This document shows, piece by piece, positions 19,828 through 30,021 of a stretch of 64,000 nucleotides of DNA. The notes beneath the pieces are model-generated. The model searched no databases, was not told the DNA's origin, and saw only the letters and a program-made list of their open reading frames with translations. The stretch comes from Armigeres subalbatus (taxonomy: Eukaryota; Arthropoda; Insecta; Diptera; Culicidae). The stretch lies in the NCBI RefSeq assembly GCF_024139115.2, contig NC_085141.1, positions 241,419,047 through 241,483,046 on the forward strand. Reading direction: 5' to 3'. The stretch's first letter is position 1; each line of letters starts with the position of its first letter. The position numbers and the translations under genes were made by a program.

Positions 19828-22640
19828 TTAAAATACAGCTTTTACGTGTGAAACACAAAGTCTCTTGAATTGTGATAATGTCGTTGCACGTTTGATATGT
19901 GTAGGCATCGAATTGAAATCATTGATACCTTTAAAAACAAAGAATTTTGTGAAGCTCCATGCAAAAGTTGGGTGTTCTTACATCCTCCGCGTTTCTAGTG
20001 TTATATCTATGAATGTCACTTCCTCTTTCAATTCGATCAGACAAATATCGAGGCAGCAAACCATTTACTACTTTGAAAATGAACACCATTGTTAAATACA
20101 CAATTCTTTTGCTTCACCGAGAGCCACTGCAATGCATCCAACAAAAAGTTGAGGAAGTGAATCTGTTACATCTTAAAATCAAACGCATAATCTTATTCTG
20201 CAAGCGCTGCAATCTCGATATTTGTGTCTGATTTGCTAAAAACAAAATGGAAGGACAAAAGTCCAAGTGAGGAGAGATGATTGATTTGTACAACTGTATT
20301 TTACTAGCTGTATTTAATTCGTTTTTCAGTCGACATAGGATTCCATACTTCTTGGCTATTTTCTTGATGACATTGTCAATATGTTGGTCAAATTTCAATT
20401 TATCATCAATAATCACGCCAAGATATTTAATTTCCGTACGCGATCAAGTGTCTCGTCATCAATTTTCACAGAGACATTATCAATTGAACGATTTCGCGAA
20501 ATAACCATATACTTTGTTTTACTAATATTCAATTTTAACTGTTTGTACTTCAACCATCTACTTAAAGAATGCAAATCTTCATTCAAGTGTTCAATCGCTT
20601 CCTCCAGATTTTGAGCTGCAATGAATATTACAGTATCATCAGCAAACAAATTAATGTCACAATAACGTAAGACCCGTCGCATGTCATTAATGTACATAAT
20701 GAACAAAAGGGGCCCTAATAAACTTCCCTGTGGTACACCAAGGTCATTCTCCACGGGACACGACACATAATCATTGAAAGCAGTCCGTTGGGATCTGTCA
20801 GACAAATAGTTTTCAAACCATTAGTATGCAGAACCCGAAACTCCAAAGCGCTTAACAGTTTTCAACAATAAGGGCCGAGAAATTGTCTCAAAAGCGCGTT
20901 TCAGATCCAAAAACACAGCTAGAATAGTATTTTTACGCTCCATATTTTCCTTCCATTTAGATAATACCAAGTTCAATGCAGTTTCACAGGAATGACCTTC
21001 CCTGTAACCTGATTGTTCCGGTATTAACAAGTTATTATTATTTAAATATGTAATGACCTGGCCTTTAACTACAAGTTCTAAAATTTTCTCTAATGTATGC
21101 AACATGTTGATGGGACGAAACTCTTCGGCTTTAATCGTTCCAGCAACTTTTTGTATTGAATCTCTAGTGATTCCTTCCAAACATGCGGCACGTGCCCAGT
21201 TTGTAACGATTCATTTATAAGGTCCAGCAAGTTGCGTCCAATGACATGAAAGCAATCTTGAATAACTCTAGCATTAACATTATCAACTCCAGCCGTTTTA
21301 CCTAAAGAAAAGCAAATGTTTTTAAGTTCTTCAAAAGTAATCGGGTGAAAACAATCAAATCTACAGTTAATATTTATCGGCTGTTTTATTTCATCAGGCT
21401 CATCCACTAACTCGATAGATCGGTTAATGGATAAGACACTATTGACGAAATAATCGTTGAATTTAGATGCAATTTCTTGTTCTGACTGTTCTAATGTGCC
21501 ATTGAAAGTTATGGACCGCGGCTTGCAACTACTAGGCTTTAATAATGATTTCAATATTTTCCATAACTCTTTGCTGTTGTTTTGATGTTGATAAATTTTC
21601 CTCTGAATATACTCGCAACGTGTACGTGTCAAAGATTGCGAATATTTGTTCCGCGCTACCTGATACCTATTCCAATGATTTTCATTACTAGTTCTACGAA
21701 ACTTTTTATACAATTTATCTCTTCTACGTTTCAGGCGCAAAAGATCTAAATTATACCAGCTGTTAGAATTATGCAAAGTTACTAACTTCTGTTCTACTAA
21801 TTGATTGGTACAGGATTTCAAAACGTTTGTAAGAACAGCTGATCTTTTCATCTATATTACCGGAATTTTCTTGAAAATCCACGTTTCTTTCGACAAGACC
21901 CGAAATTGCTTGTTTAGAATATTTTCTCCAGCACTTCATTTTAATTAAATTACTATCATTACTATTATTGTCGGTAACGTTAATGACTAGCGTTTCATGA
22001 TCAGTTACTTTTAAATCATTACTCGTTTCGCTAGTTACAGAATCAAAATTTGTATACACATGATCAATCAAAGTTCTACTGTGCTGGGAAATACGCGTAT
22101 AAGAATTTACTTTTTGTTTCAAATTAAAAAAATCCGCTAAATGTTTCAAATGATTCGAATTGGAATCGTCACACCAATTGATATTAAAATCACCAGCAAT
22201 TACATTTAATTTACTAGGATCTATAAATGACTCAAACTAGTTTTCCAAAATTTCAATAAAACGCTGGTCACTTGCACTGGGAGAGTGATATAAAACACCA
22301 TAATTACCCATCTTCATGCCACGTACAACTGCAATGCCTAAGAACCAGTTTCCATCACAAACTTCGTTTAATTGAAGCTTGAACTGAACTGATTCTTTGA
22401 CATAAATAGCAACACCGCCAGTGTGTCTAGAATGTGATAAACAAGCAGCTACACTATAACCCGGAATGCTATACTGATCAAATGCTTCAATGTCGACTAT
22501 ATGAGTTTCAGATAAAAACACTAAAATGGACGTTTATCTTCTACTATCTTACGTAATGCAACGTAGTTTGTAGACAAACCCGCAGTATTCAAATACAAAA
22601 TATCGAATCTGCTTACATTTCTACTAGATATTGGTTGCTA
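19828..22640 (-). pseudogene. CR1/L2-like ORF2: AP endonuclease and reverse transcriptase
   Basis: The protein nicks target DNA and reverse-transcribes the element RNA. Visible parts in order: endonuclease (ILYLNTAGLS, FLSETH, GDFN near 22190, SDHE-like KVTDHETLV near 22000), a connector rich in Lys/Arg, RT fingers (FRPINMLHTLEKILE), RT motif A (VFLDLKRAFE), the LGVPQGSLLGPLLF block (20720-20760), FADDT near 20635-20646, then KYLGVIIDDKL. The C-terminal tail (LQWLSVKQRI, NGLLPRYLSD, HRYNTRNA) ends at the stop at 19828. Frameshifts or stops occur near 22545, 22237, 21860, 21150, 20820, 20415 and 20140, so it is dead. Confidence 0.8.
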
Positions 22641-23893
22641 TTCATTGAAACGTAAGCTGCGCTTTTCCGTTCAACTAATCGCTTATAAACACTACACTCA
22701 GTACTGAAGGCACTGTGGTTCACGTCCAATTTCATTTTACGTTCGGAATTCATTTTTATACAATTGACACATTTCAATACAGTTGACGTGCATTCGGATG
22801 TCTTGTAGACGATCGCTGCACTTTGAGCACGCAATGCTGTTTTTGCAATCCGTACTCATGTGCCCCAAATTCTCCACATTGAAAACATCTCAAAACACTA
22901 ATTTCGGAACAACAAGGCACCGATCAAACCTTATGTTAACTTTTCTCGCGGTCAACAAACAACTATAAGTCTCTTTATCGACTTCAATAACAACATTGTT
23001 CTTGTTGTACTTAAAACGTGGATTTTCATACATTCTTATTACTTTAACATCATTTATTGCGATGTCTTCATTCTGATCTTTCAAAATCTGAATGAATTCA
23101 TCGGAAGAAAACTTATCGCACATTCCCATCACTTTTAGTCTTGGCACCGATGAGGGAACAATAGCATTATAGTTTTCACCCAGATCGCTATGAATGCCAT
23201 TTTTCACAACATCAACATTAAATCCTGTTGCACACTCAGCAATAATAGAGCCATTTTTCCCGTTTCTAAAGTTACTGATCCTGTGTGTTTTCAGATCCAG
23301 TTTACTATTCAAAACATTACGAATATCATCGCTACTCTGGTTGGACGCTTTCGGTTTAATCACAATGACCGGACGAGCCTTACGAGGGACCTTTACTTCC
23401 TTAGGCGCAGTGACTTTTATCATTACTTTAATTTTATTTTTCCCAACATTACTTTTGACAATATTCGCGAAACTAATATTTTCTGGCATTGCAATATCAG
23501 ATGTATCGTCAACATCTTGTACCTTACGCTTTTTCGTTTTGGGAGTCAAATTAGGCCCCGTAGTCTTTCGCGATGTACCATGCATTGCATTCATTACAGC
23601 TACATTTCTACTCGGGTTAAATTGAAAAAATGAGCATTTTATATTTTCCATTTCTTTGCTGAACGAATCTATGAGGCCACTAACAGACTCGTTCAAAATC
23701 TCAGATACATTTTTCTGCAATTTCTCAATACCGATTAACAACGCGCTGTCTATTCGGGCAGAAATGTGATTCCGAACATCACCGATTGAATCAGAAAGAG
23801 AAGAAAGTTTCATCATCTCTTCATCGAAACGAATGGTATTCGGAACCTGTACATTCTGTCCGTCGCAAGATCGACTAGATAGACAGTCACAAC
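22613..23893 (-). pseudogene. CR1/L2-like ORF1, main part
   Basis: Encodes the nucleic-acid-binding ORF1 protein. From the 5' side: a segment with heptad-like leucines (LSSLSDSIGDVRNHISARID), a basic stretch (TPKTKKRKVQDVDD), a central fold, then zinc-knuckle-like motifs. One CCHC (CFQCGEFGHMSTDC) lies near 22830-22880, and a second cysteine cluster (CSKC..., CVNC) follows. A frameshift separates the body from the knuckles near 22895, and another lies near 22830. The 3' end overlaps the start of ORF2 near 22613-22640. The N-terminus continues beyond the hAT insertion at 26271. Confidence 0.75.
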
Positions 23894-26262
23894 CAGTGGC
23901 GCCGGGAGTGGGTGGGACAAGTAGGACATGTCCTACGCACAAATTTCCCTGGGTGGGATAGTCAAAGCATTGTCCTACCCATGATTATTGGTAGCACATA
24001 TGAAGTCATTAGCAAAAATCTGTGTGTTATTAAAAGGTGATTTCAAATTTAACCAGAGTCTTTGAAATAATCACAGAGGTTTCTAAAACTGATTGTTCTT
24101 TAGGACTTTGAGCACTTTAAAATCTCGAAAGCGTTCAAGATGTTTAAAGCAAAGATCTTTTCGATCATCTTGTAATTTGGGTTCAATCATTTAGTAGTTA
24201 ATCAATATTACCTCATTCCAGAAGCTGACTTTCAAAATGTGTAATATGGTGAACTTCTTATCGGAAGTTTTTTTTCTACAACACTGCCTAACAAATCGTT
24301 GTTTGAATGAATTATTGGCAGTGGCTGATTTTCTACTCGCCGCTATCACATCCCGGCGCTATAGTATATGCGCAAAATAGCCAGGATGAGTTAACCGCCA
24401 GAAATTTGTATGGCGAAAGACATCTAACGCGGGTTTTGTCAAGATTAGGAACTTTTCATGAAAACTATTTGGTACCGGTTATGAAGGATGGTGTCCGCTA
24501 CTACGCCTACCAAATATTTTTTCGATTAAGGTGCTTAATGAATCAATCAAGGTAACTCATTTTGCACTCACCGCATCAAAACAACGGTGTCACTGTATAT
24601 GCATATATCTATTCATGTGTGTTTGACAGAACATGTCTACGGTGGCGCAATTTGTTCATTTCATAGCGGCAGTTTTTGCTTATTGATTGGTCAATTTCGA
24701 GTAATCGAACCGTAGATGCCTTTCGCCATACTGATTTCAGAAAGTTAACTCCTTCTGTGCCGCTGTAAGCACGCTCAAAGCAGGCGATTCATTTCACTAA
24801 AAACGGTGGTAATGTGCTAGTTGCAGTAAATTATACAATATGATAACAATATATCAATCATTCAGTTTTAGTTACTGCAACTGGCGCTTTATGTCCGTTA
24901 TAAGTAGAATTCAATTAACGAACTATTAGGCAGAGTTGAAGAAAAACCTTCGCACTAGAAGTTCACCATACTAAACATTTTGGAATTCAGCATCTGGAAT
25001 GATTTATTGACAATCTACTAAATGATCGAACCTAGATTACTAAATGATCAGAAATATCCTTGGTCTAAAAGTTTTCCAGATGTAAAAAAAATGTTGAAAT
25101 CAGGGATTAATGGAAAAATTTGAAAGTTTTGATAGATGAAGTGCGTTTAAATGAATTATTGGAAACCCAAGGAAAAAGGTTTTCTACAAATTTTAAAAAA
25201 TTCATTGACATCTGAAGAACCACAAACATCACAAAGTCCAATTGAAATCTGGTCCGTAAGAAATTCTGGGCTCTTAAAAGATTCTTTGGCAATCATACGA
25301 TTTCTTAAAAGTTCGCTTTGAATCGCTAGATTTATAACCAATAATAAGCAATAATTGATTGAAACCTTTGAAGATTTATACAAATTTCTGTGAACCATGA
25401 CTTCTGCTGGAAGCTTTTGAAAATATACTCGACAATCGAAAATTCAAATATGTATGTCATGCTTCTTAGAAATCTTTAAACAATCTTGGAAAAACAATAT
25501 TTTTTCCAGAGAATCGTAGAAAACTGCTCAAATTATCTGAGTATTCTGTCCGCAAAGATCTTTTCAAGTCCAGATTCTTTCTAGAATTGATTATGTTGCT
25601 GCTGCAAGCATAAAGGCTGCCTTACACCTCGGGAACATTTTCCGCCGTGTATTTTAAAGGGGCCAGGATTTGGTTTTTCCGTGCCTAAATCCCGAAAACA
25701 TCACATATATAAAAATGCATGGGAAAAAATTCCGCGAACCAAATTCGAGATGTGAGGCTACCTTAACTGTCTTATATCGATATGGATTTCATTTCAACAT
25801 GGGACAGTAACTTTTACGCTTTTGGCGGCAGTACAGGTAGAATGTACATCGATTTCGGAAACAAGCTTGGTGATCTAGTGGCTACCGCTTCTGCCTATAA
25901 GCAGGAGGTAGTCGGTTCGATCGCATGCTCGTCCTTTTCTTATGCTGTATGTTTTAGTTATTTCTGTGTTTCACGTTCTACCGGAACTAAAACCTTCTGC
26001 CATACCTTCTACACTAACAGCTCCAAAACCTTCCGTGGCACCTATAAGATGTTGTAGAGTTCTCTGCAGCTCTGTAGTAAGAGATGCAGCAGCTCTCGAT
26101 GGTCACGGGTGGAAGTGAAACTACTCTCATGCCATAGTCTAGGCTTGTAACACCCACGATTTTTTGCGAATCGCTTGAAGCCAATGCTAATACCATAACT
26201 ATTTCTCAAACTGGCACTTCATATTTGTCCTACCCACGACTCGCAACGTGGATGCGCCTCTG
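23894..26262. mobile_element. hAT-type nonautonomous transposon, 2.37 kb
   Basis: It begins CAGTGGCGCCGGGAG and ends, read inward from the right, CAGAGGCGCATCC. It is flanked by a perfect 8-bp duplication, GTCACAAC, at 23886-23893 and 26263-26270. The 8-bp target and CAGNGGCGC ends are diagnostic of the hAT superfamily. It interrupts ORF1 of the CR1/L2-like LINE between two cysteine-rich segments that read continuously once it is removed. Subterminal words GGTGGGACAAG/GTCCTACCC also pair between the ends. I see no transposase frame. A large internal inverted repeat lies at 24178-25037. Confidence 0.88.
24178..25037. repeat. Large inverted repeat inside the hAT element
   Basis: Arms of about 145 bp at 24178-24325 and 24890-25037. 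Matching words include ATCATTTAGTAG, TCATTCCAGAAGCTGA against TCAGCATCTGGAATGA-type, ATGGTGAACTTCT and CTGCCTAA. The core (24326-24889) has its own small palindrome with TTGCAGTAA and TTACTGCAA. An 82-codon frame at 24307-24555 crosses the arm and is not a credible gene. Confidence 0.7.
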
Positions 26263-26270
26263 GTCACAAC

Positions 26271-26463
26271 ACTTGAAAAAAACATTTGCATTCTCCGTAA
26301 TCAATCTAGCCGCTGCCTTCGCTTCAATAGGAGAGCAGCGGGCATGAAAATATTTCCCACATTGAAAAACAACACAGTGGGAAATCGTTGATTGCGATCC
26401 CCACTTTACACTTTTCGCACTCCATCCTCTACACAGCAGTGGACTCCAAACATGCAACAACAC
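26271..26463 (-). pseudogene. CR1/L2-like ORF1, N-terminal PHD-like part
   Basis: Carries CRGW...CVVFQCGKYFHARCSP, a cysteine/histidine pattern like a PHD finger, followed by an Ala-rich helix (KAAARLITENANVFFKC). The frame reads straight into the post-insertion part at 23893 through the duplicated GTCACAAC, giving KCCD-CLSSRSCDG. This proves the hAT split one ORF. Confidence 0.7.
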
Positions 26464-27032
26464 ACTACACTATCCACAGAGAATAAAAGAAATGGGGCAA
26501 ACAAATGAACAACAACAGCTTGCCGCGCGAAGCTATAGGTAGAACTATGGCTTCACGGGATGCTGTGTTGAGTAATAAATGTTAAATTAAATGAAAATTT
26601 GGCACGGAGGCTTAATGCCTCCTACTTATCCTGTTATAATCACGAAAAGGGCACACGATAGAAATATTTTTCCCGCGGCACAAGTTCACTTTCACACGTA
26701 AAAATAACTTTTCTTTCCGCACAGAGGCAAACAAACCATGATGTCCACCATCACCACATAGAACTTATTATAAGCATTTTAAAATGATCTTCCTATGCTT
26801 TGCTGTAGGATCTGTCAAAGTTAACACCGTCGTGTGTCTTCTTCTTATTTTACTTGGATTCATCTATAGGCAGGCAGATCGGAGCAACTGACCGAACAGT
26901 GTAAAAAGATGGACTTTTATATGCGGAATCGTCATTCTAGCCCGTCATGGGGGCGGTTTCTTCAGTGCTGCCACCTGGAAAAGTTTCGAGAAAAAGTAGA
27001 ATCATGGAACTTTGATATGGCATGATATAGGA
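26464..27032 (-). other. Probable 5' leader of the CR1/L2-like LINE and flank
   Basis: Non-coding sequence upstream of ORF1. An Inr-like TCAGTTGC occurs on the minus strand near 26900. The true 5' end was not determined. Confidence 0.35.
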
Positions 27033-27240
27033 CAGGCCTGCCCAACCTTTTCAAGCCACGGGCCTATTTTCAAAATTGCCACTTGCTGGCGGGCCAGAAA
27101 ATGGTACATAGTTTTTATACATTTTCAAATTAACCAAAGATTTTTTGCAGAATAACACTTAGTTTTACAGAATGACTTAAATTGTTTTGAAGAAAAACTT
27201 AGCACGACTCAATTGCGTTCTTTTTTGTGTGTTTATTTTC
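27033..27240 (+). mobile_element. Possible hAT-type terminus fragment
   Basis: It starts CAGGCCTGCCCAACCTTTTC and continues with AGCCACGGGCC and GCGGGCCAG, wording typical of the ends of many hAT elements. No partner end or target duplication was found, because the RTE copy follows directly. Confidence 0.4.
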
Positions 27241-27249
27241 TTTTTCTTT

Positions 27250-29722
27250 TTACGTAACAGGACATGGAATTGTTGGCTTCCTTCGAATACTCGATGTCGT
27301 AATAACGACATGGTGATCGGGGGATCGCTCTTCCCTCATCGACCGGTTCACAAGGTCACGTGGGTCTCCCGTGACGACTTTACAGAAAATCAAATCGACC
27401 ACATCTGCATCAGCCGAAAATGGAAACGGAGCCTTCTTGATGTACGGAATAAACGTAGTGCCGATATCGCATCTGATCATCACCTCCTCATCGGCGAAAT
27501 ACGCCTGCGCATTGCGCGGATTCGTCGGCAGGAGGAAAGAGTTGGACGACGATTCAACACACGCCGACTGGAAGATGCCACGGTGAAACGGTCCTTCGTT
27601 GAAGAACTGGAGACGCTTGCTGCAGATATACCGGAAGGTGGCAGCGTGGAAGACCAATGGACCGCCATCAAGAATGCCTTCATCGCCACCAGCGAGAACA
27701 ATCTGGGCGAACTACGCACCCAGAGAAAACAATGGATCACCGATGAGACCTGGAGGAAGATAGAGGAGCGAAGAGAAGCCAAAGCCGCGATAGAGCGATC
27801 GAAAACCAGAGGAGCCAAAGTCTTAGCCCGTCAACGGTACGCGGCTCTTGAGAAGTAATTAAAACGCTCATGTCGACGGGACAAGCGAGCGTGGGCAGAC
27901 TCTCTGGCCGACGAAGGAGAGAGAGCCGCCGCAACCGGGGACATTCGCCTCCTCTACGATATCTCACGACGCTTAAGCGGGGCGAAGATAAATGCAACGA
28001 TGCCTGTGAATGACGCGAATGATCAGTTATTGACCGACGCAACTGACCAACTGAAACGCTGGTTCGAGCACTTCGAACAACTTTTTCAAGTGCCAGCCAG
28101 GCCATCACCACCTCGGCATGATCTGCATAGGATCCGACGTATAACACGCGTCAATACCGAAGCTCCATCACTGCTAGAGATTCAAACAGCCATCCAAAGC
28201 ATGAAATCGAATAAAGCCCCAGGGGTCGACCGCATATCAGCCGAGATGCTCAAAGCTGACCCCATGACATCCGCTCAACTACTGCATCGTTTATTTCGTA
28301 ATATCTGGGACACCGCAACTTTCCCGGTCGACTGGATGCAAGGTATCTTAGTGAAGGTGCCCAAAAGGAGTGACTTGACTGTATGCGATAACTGGCGAGG
28401 CATTATGTTGCTGTGTACCGTTCTCAAAGTTCTGTGCAAAATTATCCTAGCCCGGATTCAGGAGAAGATCAATGCGACTCTCCGGCGGCATCAAGCCGGA
28501 TTCCGTGCCGGAAGATCCTGTGTGGACCATATTGTCACGCTCCGCATCATTCTGGAGCAGGTCAACGAATTCCAAGAGTCCCTTTACTTGGTATTCATTG
28601 ACTACGAAAAAGCTTTCGACCGTCTCAATCACGAGAATATGTGGGGCGCCCTGAGACGCAAGGGAGTTCCTGAGAAAATCATCGGCCTCTTCGAGGCACA
28701 GTACGAGGCCTTCTCGTGTAGAGTGCTGCACAATGGGGTCTTGTCCGACCCTATCGGTCGTAGCTGGTGTGAGGCAAGGATGTATTCTATCACCGTTACT
28801 GTTCCTCATCGTAATCGACGAGATTCTGGTAGATGCGATTGACCGTGAACCAAACCGCGGGCTGTTATGGCAGCCTATAACCATGGAGCACCTAAATGAC
28901 TTTGAATTGGCGGATGACGTTGCACTCCTCGTGAAACGGCGCTCTGATATGCAGAGTAAGCTCAACGACCTTGCCGAGCTCTTCTCTTCGGCAGGTTTAG
29001 TCATCAACGTCAACAAAACCAAATCGTTGGATATAAACACAGTGACTCCTTCCAGTTTCACAGTAGCCGGGCAACCAGTGGAGAATGTTGAAAGCTTCCA
29101 ATATCTTGGTAGCCAAATGGCGTCAGACGGCGGTACCAAGATCGACATAGGCACACGGTTCAAGAAAGCAAGGGCTGCCTTTGCGAGTTTAAGAAATATC
29201 TGGAAAAACAGGCAGATAAGTGAACGCACCAAAATACGAATTTTCAACTCTAACGTGAAATCTGTGCTGTTATACGCTAGCGAAACATGGTGTGTATCAG
29301 TGGAGAACACTCAACGGCTGCAGGTGTTCATTAACAGATGCCTGCGGTATATAATTCGGGCCTGGTGGCCTCACAACTAGATCTCAAACAACGAGCTCCA
29401 TCGTCGTTGTCACCAGAGGCCGATAGCAACAGAAATTCGGGATCGGAAGTGGGGCTGGGTCGGCCACACTCTACGTAGGGGCGGAAACGAAATCTGTAAA
29501 CAAGCATTAGACTGGAACCCAGCGGGACATCGCAGCAGAGGCAGACTCAGAGGCTCATGGCGGCGAAGCCTCAATAAAGAAATAAAAGAAGTTGACCGAA
29601 ATCTAACCTGGCAACAGGTTAAAGCGATAGCCGGGCATCGCTCAGGATGGAGATCTTTCAAGTCGGCCCTTTGCACCACCGGAGGTGTACAGGATCCATA
29701 AGTAAGTAAGTAAAAATCCATC
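27250..29722 (+). pseudogene. RTE-clade LINE, copy 1 (5'-truncated, broken)
   Basis: A single ORF with endonuclease and reverse transcriptase. The endonuclease C-terminus is present (IDHICISRKW, SADIASDHHLLIGEI). The RT has KAPGVDRISAEML, FIDYEKAFDRLNHENMWG, VRQGCILSPLLFLIVIDEIL and LADD near 28906-28920. The C-terminal domain has WVGHTLRRGG, ALDWNPAGHRSRGR and CTTGGVQDP before the stop at ~29700. The absence of RNase H, the VRQGC block and a TAAG-repeat tail (29700-29715) fit the RTE clade. Defects: an in-frame TAA at 27856, a 2-bp loss near 28755 (relative to 59185-59200), and TAG at 29378 where the other copy has TGG. Confidence 0.85.
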
Positions 29723-29724
29723 TT

Positions 29725-30020
29725 AAATTATTGCCAAGTATATCTCCGTTAATCCTTCCAAATATGCCCTAGAAATTCCATTATTTTCTCGGTGATTTCA
29801 TCAGCAATTCACTTAGGAATTCTCTTAGAAATTTCCACATCTCCTTTCCCAAAACATCCACCAGAAAATCATTCAGAAATTCCCATGTACACTCCTCCTA
29901 GCATTCTCTCTGGCGTTACTCCAGAAACCAATCTTGGTGGAAACCAAGATGTCTTAATTAATTACTTCGAGGTCATTCCAGAAATTCCCTTGAATTTCTT
30001 CGGAAACTCACGCGGAAGCC
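29725..30020 (+). repeat. Degenerate TTCC-phrase array, left part
   Basis: Loose tandem of words such as CCTAGAAATTCC, AGGAATTCTC, CCAGAAAATCATTC and CCAGAAACC at about 20-27 bp spacing. The same kind of sequence continues at 32520-33130, so the LINE at 30022-32518 lies inside one array. Confidence 0.65.
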
Positions 30021-30021
30021 C

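Larger units (their letters stand above)
19690..26930 (-). mobile_element. CR1/L2-like non-LTR retrotransposon, split by a hAT element
   Basis: A nearly full-length but decayed LINE on the minus strand. Its order is a 5' leader (about 26930-26464), ORF1 (26463-26271, interrupted, then 23893-22613), ORF2 (about 22640-19828) and a 3' UTR ending near a GATGATGATGATGG run at ~19690. The RT signature LGVPQGSLLGPLLFIMYIND with FADDT and no RNase H is typical of the CR1/L2/Rex group. An ORF1 with an N-terminal PHD-like finger also occurs in that group. The 5' and 3' boundaries are estimates. Confidence 0.75.

Noticed and set aside
23190..23633. Plus-strand frames opposite ORF1
   Set aside because: Shadow frames of the minus-strand LINE ORF1.
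24307..24555. 82-codon gene inside the hAT element
   Set aside because: It crosses an inverted-repeat arm, has no transposase motif and no relatives recognised.
25782..26196. hAT transposase remnant
   Set aside because: Neither strand shows the hAT dimerisation or catalytic motifs; composition looks random.
28447..29310. 287-codon minus frame opposite the RTE
   Set aside because: Shadow of the plus-strand RT; no motifs of its own.
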